From NCBI GenBank assembly GCA_947301965.1, contig CAMYUM010000006.1, positions 1-64,000 on the forward strand: a stretch of DNA of 64,000 bases. The letters are read 5' to 3'. Source of the DNA: an uncultured Azospirillum sp. GTDB lineage: Bacteria > Pseudomonadota > Alphaproteobacteria > RF32 > CAG-239. The notes beneath the pieces are model-generated. The model saw only the letters and a list, made by a program, of their open reading frames with translations. It did not search any database and had not been told where the DNA came from. Numbering within the stretch: the first letter of the stretch is position 1; every line of letters begins with the position of its first letter. Position numbers and translations under genes: made by a program. Below, in pieces: positions 43,632 to 52,019 of the stretch.

Positions 43632-43664
43632 AAATAAAGCCCAAAAACAGGGCCTTATTTTTAT
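43632..43664. terminator. Terminator of the COG2945 hydrolase gene
   Basis: AAATAAAGCCC pairs with GGGCCTTATTT, with one mismatch, around AAAAACA. A/T runs flank it on both sides, so it may act in either direction. Confidence 0.75.
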
Positions 43665-44410
43665 TTTTTGTTTTTTTCACTACTGTCTGTCAGTTGAGGA
43701 GCACCTTCTGCCGACATATTATCAATTTCGTCCTTACGACGGCGTCCGCGGCGTTTTTTGGTCGGTTTTTTGCGGTTAACCGCCCCAATGACATAGTTGC
43801 CGACAATTTTATAAAGGTCAATCAGACGCCCGTTATACATATGGTCTCCATCCTCAACAAGCGCAAAGTCAACATTAACATTACGTTGGGTGTTAAGGCG
43901 CTTAGCCAATGTCGCAACGGTTTGAGGAACAACAATTTCGTCCTGTCCGCCCTGAACAATAAGACCCGAAGTCGGACACGGGGCTAAAAATGAAAAATCT
44001 TTCTCATTTGCGGGGGGAGAAATGGCAATAAAGTTATTAATATCCGGACGGCGCATTAAAAGCTGCAAAGCAATCCAGGCACCAAACGTATAACCGGCAA
44101 CCCAGCATTGACGAGCTTCGGGGTTCATCGTCTGCAGCCAATCCAACGCTACCGTTGCATCAGACAGCTCACCGGGACCGTCCTCAAACTCTCCCTGTGA
44201 ACGTCCGACACCGCGAAAGTTGAAGCGCAACACCGAAAAACCGAGGTCTTTGAAGCAACTGTAAAGCGTATAAACCACTTTGTTGCTCATTGTGCCGCCA
44301 TATTGCGGATGGGGGTGCAAAATCAACGCGACCGGTGCTCCCTGGCGATTACTCTGGTGGTAACGTCCTTCTATTCTACCGGCGTGTCCGTTAAACAAAA
44401 CTTCTGCCAT
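43661..44410 (-). CDS. COG2945-type alpha/beta hydrolase with Thr in place of the nucleophile Ser
   Basis: 249 residues. It matches a conserved alphaproteobacterial hydrolase family: EVLFNGHAGRIEGRYH, LILHPHPQYGGTMSNKVVYT, RFNFRGVGRSQGEF, ELSDATVALDWLQ and QLLMRRPD. The family elbow is normally G-F-S-F-G; here it reads VAGYTFGAWIAL, with ACG for Thr. The C-terminus has an extra basic tail (NRKKPTKKRRGRRRKDE) and an acidic end. ATG 44410 has GGGA eight bases upstream. Substrate unknown; the enzyme may be weak or repurposed. Confidence 0.85.
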   Translation of the reverse strand: MAEVLFNGHAGRIEGRYHQSNRQGAPVALILHPHPQYGGTMSNKVVYTLYSCFKDLGFSVLRFNFRGVGRSQGEFEDGPGELSDATVALDWLQTMNPEARQCWVAGYTFGAWIALQLLMRRPDINNFIAISPPANEKDFSFLAPCPTSGLIVQGGQDEIVVPQTVATLAKRLNTQRNVNVDFALVEDGDHMYNGRLIDLYKIVGNYVIGAVNRKKPTKKRRGRRRKDEIDNMSAEGAPQLTDSSEKNKK

Positions 44411-44447
44411 GTACATATTCCCGAATAGGTTAAACCTTGCTGTATTT

Positions 44448-44467
44448 TATAGAGAAAAATCTCTATA
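44448..44467. repeat. Short palindrome in the 44.4-44.6 kb intergenic region
   Basis: TATAGAG at 44448-44454 and CTCTATA at 44461-44467 are perfect inverted arms with a six-base A-rich centre. It lies between the divergent hydrolase and secreted-protein genes. No U-run follows. Possible operator. Confidence 0.4.
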
Positions 44468-44527
44468 AATTATTAATTTTCTGGAATATAGCACTAAAAT
44501 TATCAAAAATTCAAGTAACTTTTTTCG

Positions 44528-44546
44528 TTGTAACTGAATTGTAACT
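44528..44546 (+). promoter_or_regulatory. Direct repeat resembling an OmpR-family (ChvI-like) binding site
   Basis: TTGTAACT occurs at 44528-44535 and 44539-44546, an 11 bp period, giving GTAAC-N6-GTAAC. It is 60 bp upstream of the ATG of the secreted-protein gene and could bind a response-regulator dimer. The GTAAC spacing recalls reported ChvI sites of alphaproteobacteria; this is from memory. Confidence 0.5.
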
Positions 44547-44605
44547 ATTATTTGATATAAATCTATGATATTATGGTAATAGAGAAATTATGTGGAGGCG
44601 ATATT

Positions 44606-45208
44606 ATGAAAAATATTTCAGCCGTTTGGACTATTGTTACAGCAGTTATGTTAACTGCTACAGCCCAGGCACAACTCCCTACAAACCCTTTTAATACTAC
44701 TCCTAACGACGGCGTATTTAATGATGTTAAAGGTACGCATAGCGATAAGGAATCGGTAATGACCGCGCCGATGTATAGTGACGGCATCACCGGAGGCGAA
44801 GTTCTGCCGGTTGATCCTTGGGCTAATGCACGCGACCGTTCAGGAAAGAACACCTGGAGAGGTTCCGGTCAACACGGAAGATTGAATTATGTCGGCGAGG
44901 CTACCACCTTCAGTGACGCCCAAGGACAGGAAATGATTGCACCGGAAGTTAATCGCCACAATATGGTTGTAGGATTAGACCACTTAAGAAAATTGGGATA
45001 TAAGATTCCGGAAGAATATGATGACACCATTAAAGGAGCTCCTGCGGCTTATATGAGAAAATTGGAACAAAGCATGAACGATGTAAGCAGTTCAAAAGAT
45101 CCTTTCAGTCAAGGGTTGATGAATATGATGGGTCTGTTTGAAAAAGGAACCGGACTGGATTTGAACAATATTTTATTTAATTCTCTCCGAATTTTAGGTA
45201 CAGACTAG
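44606..45208 (+). CDS. Secreted protein of unknown function
   Basis: 200 residues. ATG 44606 is set by GGAGG seven bases upstream. The signal peptide MKNISAVWTIVTAVMLTATA is followed by QAQLPTNPF, with cleavage probably after AQA. The mature part has no recognised domain; it contains GEVLPVDPWANARDRSG, NTWRGSGQHGRLNYVGEA and a helical C-terminus (LMNMMGLFEKGTGLDLNNIL). It is followed 16 bp later by a second secreted protein gene, and a response-regulator-like direct repeat lies in its promoter region. Confidence 0.75.
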   Translation: MKNISAVWTIVTAVMLTATAQAQLPTNPFNTTPNDGVFNDVKGTHSDKESVMTAPMYSDGITGGEVLPVDPWANARDRSGKNTWRGSGQHGRLNYVGEATTFSDAQGQEMIAPEVNRHNMVVGLDHLRKLGYKIPEEYDDTIKGAPAAYMRKLEQSMNDVSSSKDPFSQGLMNMMGLFEKGTGLDLNNILFNSLRILGTD

Positions 45209-45224
45209 CGAAAGGGAAAATGTT

Positions 45225-45572
45225 ATGAAGAAATTTATTGTTTGTTTGGCCGCATTGCTGTTGCCCTCTTTTGCCGCATCAGCGCAAGAACAAGATATGA
45301 CACCAGCACAAATTCAACGCATTATTGACAGAGAAATCTTGACCGAAGAAGTTAAGACCGTTTCCGCACCGATTAAACAACATATTGATTATATGGTAAA
45401 TAATTACCAAGAAGCCGATATGCGCAAGATTATCATAAACATGGAAGAGTCTGAACAAAAAATTGCCAAACAGGAACGCCGCAGATATATTCCGTATGAC
45501 AGACGGATTAATATAAAAGATGCGGACAGCGTACAAAGATTTTTGCGCAAACGCGTGAATACCATATATTAA
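45225..45572 (+). CDS. Small periplasmic protein of unknown function
   Basis: 115 residues with a clear signal peptide (KKFIVCLAALLLPSFAASA, cut before QEQD). The mature part is helical and charged: AQIQRIIDREILTEEVKTV, then KIIINMEESEQKIAKQERRR and an Arg-rich C-terminus. Family not recognised. GAAAGGG lies before the ATG. Second gene of the pair; a terminator follows at once. Confidence 0.75.
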   Translation: MKKFIVCLAALLLPSFAASAQEQDMTPAQIQRIIDREILTEEVKTVSAPIKQHIDYMVNNYQEADMRKIIINMEESEQKIAKQERRRYIPYDRRINIKDADSVQRFLRKRVNTIY

Positions 45573-45577
45573 TTTCT

Positions 45578-45605
45578 AAAGCCTCCGAAAACGGGGGCTT
45601 TTTTG
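45578..45605 (+). terminator. Terminator of the secreted-protein pair
   Basis: AAAGCCTCCG and CGGGGGCTTT pair around AAAA (one G-T wobble), followed by T's. Confidence 0.85.
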
Positions 45606-45672
45606 TGTGTATTAACCAAAATTTAGTAAGCATTGATTAAAATGTATACTCATGATGTTTTGAGGATGGTGT

Positions 45673-47016
45673 ATGATGCATTTTTTTCAAATGTTGCAAG
45701 AGTATATGCAACAAGATACCAATAAAATTTTAGCGGTATCCGTTTTTGCAATTTGTTACGTGGTTTTGTTTTCTGAAAAAGTAAACCGCGCCATAGTTGC
45801 CATTCTCGGTGCGGGAATTATGATTTTTACGGGTGTTTTGAGCCAAACGTCAGCACTTGAGGGAATTGATTTTAACACCTTGTCATTATTAATCGGTATG
45901 ATGATTATTATCGGTACTGCCGAGCGTTCTGGCATGTTTGAATATGTTGCAATATACGGGGCAAAGGCGGTAAAAGCCAGTCCTCAGGGATTATTGGTGG
46001 TTCTGGCGCTCGTAACCGCGGTTTTTTCGGCCTTTTTGGACAATGTTACAACGGTTTTGTTGATTGCTCCGGTTACAATTCAAATTACTAAAAAACTTAA
46101 ATTAAACCCCTACCCTTATTTGATTTTAGAAATTTTTGCCTCAAATATCGGAGGAACCGCAACGCTAATCGGTGATCCGCCGAATATTTTGATTGGTTCC
46201 GCACTCAATTTGACTTTTATGGACTTTGCAAAAGAGTTAACACCGATTGTTATAACTTGTCTGGTTGTGATTGTCGGATTGTTTGAGCTGTTGTGGCACA
46301 AAGACTTACACGCCGACGAAAAAAGCCGGATAACAATTATGCAGATGAATGAAAAAGATGCCATTCGTAGTTACAGATTGCTCAAAAAATCGTTATTGGT
46401 TTTGGGAGCCGTAATTATCGGTTTTGTAACCGCGGAAAAAACCGGACTGTCAAACGGTTCAATAGCTTTGTTTGGCGCGGCTTTGTTGTTGCTGTTGTAC
46501 ACTATGGGTAAAAAGCATGCTGACCGCGACCAAAAGGTAGAACAAATATTTTCAAATATCGATTGGACGACCATTTTCTTTTTTACCGGTTTGTTTATTA
46601 TCGTCTATGGTTTGGAAGAAAACGGAATTTTGGAAATTATGGGCAATAAATTTTTGGAGATTACAAACTCTGAACTTCCAAAAATAACTTATATGACTTT
46701 GTGGATTTCGGCTATATTATCAAGCATTGTCGATAACATTCCTTTTGTGGCAACGATGATACCGATGTTAAAATCCATGGAGGAGAGTATCGGCGGACGT
46801 GAGGTTATGATGCCGGCGTGGTGGGCGCTGTCGTTGGGCGCATGTTTCGGCGGCAACGGAACAATTATCGGAGCTTCAGCCAATGTTATTATTGCCGGAA
46901 TTGCCGCCAAGGAAGGACACCCGATTAAATTTATGGCCTTTATGAAATGGTCGTTGCCGATTATGTTCCTGACCATTATTTTGGCAACCGTTTGGTTAAA
47001 GATTCAATATTTCTAA
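45673..47016 (+). CDS. ArsB/NhaD (P-protein) family ion transporter
   Basis: A 447-residue inner-membrane transporter of the IT superfamily with about eleven to twelve spans. The inverted halves carry AFLDNVTTVLLIAPVT with GGTATLIGDPPNILIGSA, and IVDNIPFVATMIPM with CFGGNGTIIGASANVIIAG. Family members export arsenite or exchange Na+/H+; ArsA, ArsC or ArsR are not nearby, so I do not assign arsenic resistance. GAGGATGGTGT precedes ATG ATG. Confidence 0.9.
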   Translation: MMHFFQMLQEYMQQDTNKILAVSVFAICYVVLFSEKVNRAIVAILGAGIMIFTGVLSQTSALEGIDFNTLSLLIGMMIIIGTAERSGMFEYVAIYGAKAVKASPQGLLVVLALVTAVFSAFLDNVTTVLLIAPVTIQITKKLKLNPYPYLILEIFASNIGGTATLIGDPPNILIGSALNLTFMDFAKELTPIVITCLVVIVGLFELLWHKDLHADEKSRITIMQMNEKDAIRSYRLLKKSLLVLGAVIIGFVTAEKTGLSNGSIALFGAALLLLLYTMGKKHADRDQKVEQIFSNIDWTTIFFFTGLFIIVYGLEENGILEIMGNKFLEITNSELPKITYMTLWISAILSSIVDNIPFVATMIPMLKSMEESIGGREVMMPAWWALSLGACFGGNGTIIGASANVIIAGIAAKEGHPIKFMAFMKWSLPIMFLTIILATVWLKIQYF

Positions 47017-47109
47017 AAAAATTGCGGATAATTTTATTTTTGGTAGCGGCGTTAACCTTTTGTTTGCAATTTACATTTAAAATGAAATGCAAAACAATTG
47101 GGGATTTAT

Positions 47110-48282
47110 ATGCAACGACTCGCTAATTATATATTCGCAGCCCTTCTGCTTGTGGGCGGAACGGCTTATGCTGCGCCAAAAACGACTTCCAGCATTGCTA
47201 TTGATATTGAAACTGGAGAAGTGCTAAGTAGCGAAAATCCTGATACGTTGCGTTATCCCGCATCGTTAACCAAGCTGATGACTTTATATCTGACTTTTGA
47301 AGCATTGGAAAACGGAAAATTAAAGTTAAGCACCCCATTAAAAGTATCACGTACAGCGGCCGGACGTTCACCTTCTAAAATAGGCGTAAAAGCAGGTCAA
47401 ACGATTACGGTCGAAAATGCAATTAAGGCTGTCATTATTAAATCGGCCAACGATTGCGCTACCGTTTTGGCGGAAGGGTTGGCAAAAGACGAGCGCGAAT
47501 TTGCCAGACTTATGACAGCAAAAGCCAAAAAACTCGGCATGAAAAAAACGACTTTCAAAAACGCATCGGGTTTGAACAACAGCCAGCAATTCAGTACAGC
47601 TCGTGATATGGCGGTTTTGGGGAGTGCCGTATATCACCATTTTCCGAAATATTATAAATGGTTTTCTATGCAAAAATTCTCCTATCAGGGCAGAACATAT
47701 TATACGCACAATCATGTGCTAAAACAGTTCAAAGGAGCCGACGGTATGAAGACCGGATATCTGGCAGCCTCAGGGTATAATATTGTTACATCGGCAAAAA
47801 GAAACGGCATTAGAGTTTTGGCTGTAACGATGGGACATAAAACTATTCAGCAGCGTGACAGAAAAGTTATGGATTTGATGGACAGAGGAATTAAGAAAAT
47901 AGCCCTCAATAAACAAAGATCTGCTCATACCGTAATGGCAAAACTTGATATGCCTATTAAAACAACCGAAAAAGTTCATAAAACTGAACTGCAAAAAACT
48001 ATTGCCAAGGGTGACTGGGGAATTCAGGTCGGTGCTTTTCGTAATTATGCCAAAGCACGCAGTTATGCTTTCCACATCAAAAAAGAAATGCCGGAGCTTA
48101 AGGCCTATCCGATTGATGTAGAAAGCGTCGAAGGCGATATGGTTGTGCTTTATCGCTCAAGGATTACAAACATCGCAAAAAAAGATGCGGAAGAATTGTG
48201 TAATCGTTTGAAAAAAGAAAACAAGTCTTGTATAGTTGTAAACACAAAGAGTAGTTCACAACTTGCAATGGCTGATAATTAA
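47110..48282 (+). CDS. D-alanyl-D-alanine carboxypeptidase with SPOR domain
   Basis: A 390-residue penicillin-binding protein of the S11 type that trims peptidoglycan pentapeptides. Signal peptide (YIFAALLLVGGTAYA). Catalytic motifs: SxxK in YPASLTKLMTLYL, SxN in IIKSANDCATVLAEGL, and KTG in GADGMKTGYLAASGYN. A C-terminal SPOR domain (WGIQVGAFRNYAKARSYA to the end) should bind denuded glycan at the division site. ATG 47110 follows GGGGATTTAT; an earlier in-frame TTG is less likely. mipZ comes next, so the locus is linked to cell division. Confidence 0.94.
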   Translation: MQRLANYIFAALLLVGGTAYAAPKTTSSIAIDIETGEVLSSENPDTLRYPASLTKLMTLYLTFEALENGKLKLSTPLKVSRTAAGRSPSKIGVKAGQTITVENAIKAVIIKSANDCATVLAEGLAKDEREFARLMTAKAKKLGMKKTTFKNASGLNNSQQFSTARDMAVLGSAVYHHFPKYYKWFSMQKFSYQGRTYYTHNHVLKQFKGADGMKTGYLAASGYNIVTSAKRNGIRVLAVTMGHKTIQQRDRKVMDLMDRGIKKIALNKQRSAHTVMAKLDMPIKTTEKVHKTELQKTIAKGDWGIQVGAFRNYAKARSYAFHIKKEMPELKAYPIDVESVEGDMVVLYRSRITNIAKKDAEELCNRLKKENKSCIVVNTKSSSQLAMADN

Positions 48283-48284
48283 CG

Positions 48285-49085
48285 ATGAAAGAAAAAAAAG
48301 CGCATATTATTACAATCAGTAATGAAAAAGGTGGAACCGGTAAATCTACCGTATCTATGCATTTGGCTGTCTTTTTGATGCAAGAGGGGTTTAAGGTTGC
48401 CGCGGTAGATATGGACGGAAGACAAGGAACACTTTCCAGATATGTTGAAAACAGAAAAAAATTTGCAATACAAAATCATATCAATTTAATTGTGCCGCAG
48501 CTGGTGACAGTTGCTCCACGTGAGAATCATCTTGAATATGACAATCATATATCCGAAATAGAACTGGCAATGAATGAATTGGTTAAACAATATGATGCCA
48601 TTATCATTGATACGCCCGGCGGAAAGAATTATTTGTTTGAAGAAGCCCACAAGCTGGCTGACACATTAATCACCCCCATCAGCGACAGTTTAATTGATTT
48701 GAATGTATTATCCGAGATTGATAAGGATAATCCCGAAAAGCACCATGCCGGACATTATTCGCAGTTTATATGGGATATAAGAAAATTCCGCGCACAACAC
48801 GGAAAACAACCGCTTAATTGGATTGTGGTCGGAAACAAAATTTCTCCCCTCAATTCGAGAAACAAAACGTTTTTCTTTGAACAACTGAATAATATTGCAA
48901 AGATATACGGTTTCAGAGTAGCTGACGGCATAAAAGACCGCGTTATATATAAAGAGTTGTTTTTACAGGGGCTGACCGTGTTGGATGTAAAATCAGAGGC
49001 ATTAAAGGGACGTTTGACAATGTCTCATCTGGCGGCAAAACAAGAAATAAGGGCTTTGGCTGAATATATATGTCCTCAAGCGTAA
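48285..49085 (+). CDS. mipZ: MipZ-type ParA-like ATPase
   Basis: Alphaproteobacterial regulator that binds ParB at the origin and inhibits FtsZ, placing the division plane at midcell. 266 residues. Deviant Walker A SNEKGGTGKSTVSMHLAVF, then VDMDGRQGTLSRYVENR and IDTPGGKNYLFEEAHKLADT are the MipZ pattern rather than that of ParA. The ATG begins three bases after the carboxypeptidase stop, so it is in the same transcript; no strong ribosome binding site is seen. Confidence 0.93.
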   Translation: MKEKKAHIITISNEKGGTGKSTVSMHLAVFLMQEGFKVAAVDMDGRQGTLSRYVENRKKFAIQNHINLIVPQLVTVAPRENHLEYDNHISEIELAMNELVKQYDAIIIDTPGGKNYLFEEAHKLADTLITPISDSLIDLNVLSEIDKDNPEKHHAGHYSQFIWDIRKFRAQHGKQPLNWIVVGNKISPLNSRNKTFFFEQLNNIAKIYGFRVADGIKDRVIYKELFLQGLTVLDVKSEALKGRLTMSHLAAKQEIRALAEYICPQA

Positions 49086-49098
49086 AGGAGTAAAACAG

Positions 49099-49644
49099 AT
49101 GAAAGAATTAAGTTTTTTGATGTTTCTGATTGCTTTAGCGGCGATTTTTATTGCTTTTTGCAACAGAGTGCTAAAACTTAATCCGCGCAAGCAAGTATAT
49201 TTTTATATTCCGGATACTGCTCGTTTTAATGTGATATGGGGCTTTGTGTTTTATGCCGCTTATGGTATATTAATTGCTAAAACGACATGGTTAAGATTAT
49301 CATTTGCAGTTTTTATTGCCCTGCTCTTTATATATTTGTTTTATTTATATGCAATGAAAGGTTTTTTGGCCGGACATTATACATCGTTGTCATCAATATT
49401 GGAAAAAATCATCATTTCCAAGTTAGATGCACAGAAAAAACTTGATATAAAAATCGGAGATACCGATTATTTATCCGTGAAATCATTGAAAATTTTAGGA
49501 CTACCCGCTTTTGCCGCGGAAAGGCCCGAGATGGTGCAGAAAAAACTCAATATGCTGAAAAAACTTCAATCTTCAATGAAAGTAAGGCATTCTTATTTGA
49601 CGACAATAATCAAAAAAATAGCAAAAAGTTTGGATTGTCAGTGA
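49099..49644 (+). CDS. Membrane protein of unknown function downstream of mipZ
   Basis: 181 residues. There are three hydrophobic segments in the first 95 residues (FLMFLIALAAIFIAF, VIWGFVFYAAYGILIA, FAVFIALLFIYLFYLYAM), then a soluble basic helical tail with VKSLKILGLPAFAAERPEMV and many Lys. No domain recognised. AAGGAG precedes the ATG, 13 bp after mipZ, so they are likely co-transcribed. The stop overlaps the convergent DUF1150 gene by 7 bp. Confidence 0.7.
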   Translation: MKELSFLMFLIALAAIFIAFCNRVLKLNPRKQVYFYIPDTARFNVIWGFVFYAAYGILIAKTTWLRLSFAVFIALLFIYLFYLYAMKGFLAGHYTSLSSILEKIIISKLDAQKKLDIKIGDTDYLSVKSLKILGLPAFAAERPEMVQKKLNMLKKLQSSMKVRHSYLTTIIKKIAKSLDCQ

Positions 49645-49862
49645 ACGCTGTAGGCGGTTAAATTGTGCTGACGAGCCATAATAAAAGCCATGTCCCGGCT
49701 GTCGGTGACGGCAAGTTCGTTTCCGTCGGCGGAACAGAGCCGCCAGACACTGTTGTTTGATACACGATCAGTCTTAACAAATACCACTGAGCGATCATTA
49801 AGAGCTAAAAACACAGAAAAGTCATCTGCTTTTGAATTATCAAACCAAAATTTATCCGACAT
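49638..49862 (-). CDS. DUF1150 family protein
   Basis: 74 residues of an alphaproteobacterial family of unknown function. The central VWRLCSADGNELAVTDSRDM and the C-terminus MARQHNLTAYSVH are diagnostic. In relatives it is often beside small heat-shock protein genes; here none is next to it. The ATG faces infA across a 155 bp intergenic region that carries the infA promoter. Confidence 0.8.
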   Translation of the reverse strand: MSDKFWFDNSKADDFSVFLALNDRSVVFVKTDRVSNNSVWRLCSADGNELAVTDSRDMAFIMARQHNLTAYSVH

Positions 49863-49953
49863 AATTTATCCTTTGTTATGCAGGAATGGTACACATTTTT
49901 GGTTAATGATTGGCTAATAATGTCTATGTTTTTATAAAAATGTAAGAAATAAT

Positions 49954-49982
49954 TTGCCAAAATAAATTTTAAGTATTATACA
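49954..49982 (+). promoter_or_regulatory. Promoter of infA
   Basis: TTGCCA at 49954-49959 and TATACA at 49977-49982 with a 17-base spacer, about 35 bp before the infA ATG. Confidence 0.7.
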
Positions 49983-50017
49983 ATACTGCATCAGTACAAA
50001 GAATTTAGGGAAAATTT

Positions 50018-50236
50018 ATGAAAGAAGAACTGTTAGAACTGACCGGAGAAGTTATTGAAAAGCTGCCCAACGCCATGTTTAGGGTAAAGCTTGAGAACGG
50101 TGTTGAGATTTTGGCAATGACTGCCGGAAAAATGCGCAAATTTCGCATCAGAGTTATGGTCGGAGACAAAGTTGATATTGAAATGACCCCTTATGATTTG
50201 ACCAAAGGGCGCATAACTTTCCGCCACAAAGACTAG
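50018..50236 (+). CDS. infA: Translation initiation factor IF-1
   Basis: The 72-residue S1/OB-fold protein occupies the ribosomal A site during initiation. Sequence features [39 protein letters not shown] and [16 protein letters not shown] are those of IF-1. AGGGAAAATTT leads into the ATG. Monocistronic, and ends two bases before a convergent gene. Confidence 0.97.
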   Translation: MKEELLELTGEVIEKLPNAMFRVKLENGVEILAMTAGKMRKFRIRVMVGDKVDIEMTPYDLTKGRITFRHKD

Positions 50237-50238
50237 TT

Positions 50239-50817
50239 TTATATATATTTCAGTAAAATAAAACCACCCACAAGCAATATAAAAAACAATATCGAAAGCA
50301 TGCCGAAATGTTTTTCGATATAGTTTTTTATGGATGGACCAAAATAATATAACAAGCCGGCAATTATAAAGAAACGTAGCCCGCGGGCAATTATTGAGGC
50401 TAGTCCGAATACCAACAAATTGAGTGATAGCGCACCGCTGGCTATAGTGATAACTTTGTAAGGGAACGGAGTAGTACCAGCCGCAAAAACTATCCAAGCG
50501 CCATATTCATTGTAGTATTCCTTAAATATTTCGAATTTATCAATGTATCCGTAGAATTCAAGCAACGGACGAGCTATCAAATCATACCCCCAAAAACCGA
50601 TGGCGTATCCGAAATATCCGCCTATAACACTCGCGATTGTTGCAATAAAAGCTATGCGCCAAGCTTTATCTCGGGCGGCAATGACCATCGGAATAAGCAT
50701 AATATCAGGAGGGATTGGGAAAAAAGAACTTTCAATAAACGATATTGCCGCCAATATCCATAAAGCGTTTTTCTTAGCTGCGGAATCAACCATCCATTGA
50801 TACATTTTTTTAGGCAT
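50239..50817 (-). CDS. DedA/YqaA-type membrane protein
   Basis: A 192-residue SNARE-associated (VTT/DedA) protein. Signatures: ISFIESSFFPIPPDIMLIPM, GGYFGYAIGFWGYDL, and AAGTTPFPYKVITIASGAL, the F/R/TPxPxKxxTIxAG pattern of the YqaA branch. About five membrane segments. Family members are proposed to flip undecaprenyl phosphate or phospholipids. GAGAGAG precedes the ATG; it overlaps the folD 3' end by 8 bp. Confidence 0.88.
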   Translation of the reverse strand: MPKKMYQWMVDSAAKKNALWILAAISFIESSFFPIPPDIMLIPMVIAARDKAWRIAFIATIASVIGGYFGYAIGFWGYDLIARPLLEFYGYIDKFEIFKEYYNEYGAWIVFAAGTTPFPYKVITIASGALSLNLLVFGLASIIARGLRFFIIAGLLYYFGPSIKNYIEKHFGMLSILFFILLVGGFILLKYI

Positions 50818-51667
50818 TTTGCTCTCTCTGATTTTGTTCTAAATAAGCCTGCAAAGTATTGTTCAACAGCATTGTTACCGTCATCGGCCCTACTCCGCCG
50901 GGAACGGGAGTAATGTATGATGCGACCTCTTTTACGTTTTCAAAATCAACATCACCGCAAAGTTTTCCGTTAACACGGTTTATGCCCACATCAATCACGG
51001 TTGCGCCGGGTTTAACCCAGTCTTTTTTAACCAACCCGGCTACACCACAAGCTGCCACCACTATGTCGGCAGAGGCAGTAATTTGCGATAAATTTACAGT
51101 CTTGCTGTGAGCAATGGTTACCGTGCAATGATGATTGAGCAGAAGAGAAGCCAGCGGACGACCGACAATGTTTGAACGTCCGATAATTACCGCATGTTTG
51201 CCGACAACATCTCCCAGGGTTTGTTGTAACATATACAGTACAGCCTGCGGAGTGGCGGCAACCATAGCGGACGAATTGTTGGAATGCAAAAGCCCTATGT
51301 TATAAATGCCGAAACCATCAACATCTTTTGTATGGTCTATACTCTCAATAATCTGTTCCGAATTCAAATGTTTGGGTAAAGGCATTTGGACAATAATACC
51401 ATTGACGGAAGAATCGGAATTGAGCTGTTTTATCAGGTCTAGAAGTTGATCTTGAGGAGTTTGTTCATCAAGATGATGAATTGTGCATTTCATACCGATT
51501 GCTTCGGCAGCTTTTTGTTTGTTGCGATCATAGATTATGCTGGCTTCATCATTGCCGACCAAAATTACTGCCAGATGAGGTACTGTCGGTAATTCGGCAA
51601 CTTTTTGAGCCAGTTGCTCCCGCAGTTGTTGAGCCATTAATTTTCCGTCGATAATCTGTGCCGTCAT
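50810..51667 (-). CDS. folD: Bifunctional methylenetetrahydrofolate dehydrogenase/cyclohydrolase
   Basis: Interconverts methylene-, methenyl- and formyl-tetrahydrofolate. 285 residues. YDRNKQKAAEAIGM holds the catalytic Tyr and Lys, GIIVQMPLPKHLN and DVDGFGIYNIG follow, the NADP site is VIGRSNIVGRPLA, and the end has TPVPGGVGPMTVTMLL. GGAGTGCATT precedes ATG 51667. The start overlaps the YggU-type gene by a few bases. Confidence 0.96.
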   Translation of the reverse strand: MTAQIIDGKLMAQQLREQLAQKVAELPTVPHLAVILVGNDEASIIYDRNKQKAAEAIGMKCTIHHLDEQTPQDQLLDLIKQLNSDSSVNGIIVQMPLPKHLNSEQIIESIDHTKDVDGFGIYNIGLLHSNNSSAMVAATPQAVLYMLQQTLGDVVGKHAVIIGRSNIVGRPLASLLLNHHCTVTIAHSKTVNLSQITASADIVVAACGVAGLVKKDWVKPGATVIDVGINRVNGKLCGDVDFENVKEVASYITPVPGGVGPMTVTMLLNNTLQAYLEQNQREQNA

Positions 51668-51972
51668 AATGCACTCCATTGTTGAAGTTTGTTAATGATG
51701 AACGGGGAGCAGGCCTTGATTTTCAATTTTTTGAAATGATTGCTCTCCCCGCTTATAATTTCGATATTGCTCTTGGCGATATCAAGTTCTTTGCTCAAAA
51801 ATTTAATCAGTTCTTTATTGGCCTTTCCTTTTTCGGGGACGCTGACAATGCTGATACGCAAAAAATCAGCTCCATCAGCAGATTTGACCACGCCTTTTAT
51901 GCTTTGTTCCGAGGCGTTGGGGGTTATTTTTACCGATAGTATGATAGAAGAATCGACTAAACTGTATATCAT
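51664..51972 (-). CDS. YggU/DUF167 family protein
   Basis: A 102-residue protein of the DUF167 family, unknown function. SVKITPNASEQSIKGV, the central RISIVSVPEKGKANKELIKFL and the ending SGESNHFKKLKIKA are typical. It sits between folD and a YggT-like gene; yggT-yggU proximity is common. Confidence 0.88.
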   Translation of the reverse strand: MIYSLVDSSIILSVKITPNASEQSIKGVVKSADGADFLRISIVSVPEKGKANKELIKFLSKELDIAKSNIEIISGESNHFKKLKIKACSPFIINKLQQWSAL

Positions 51973-51973
51973 G

Positions 51974-52001
51974 AAAAAAACAGGCGGCGAAACCGCCGCC
52001 T
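51974..52001 (-). terminator. Terminator downstream of the YggT-like gene
   Basis: AGGCGGCG and CGCCGCCT form an 8 bp GC-rich stem around AAAC; the minus strand then has seven T's. It lies between the YggT-like and YggU genes, so the latter's own promoter or read-through is needed. Confidence 0.88.
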
Positions 52002-52019
52002 TTATAAAAGTTGCAATTA

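Noticed and set aside
45673-47016. Arsenite efflux pump ArsB
   Set aside because: The P-protein family signatures do not separate arsenite from Na+/H+ or organic anion transport, and there are no ars genes beside it. Kept as a family-level call.
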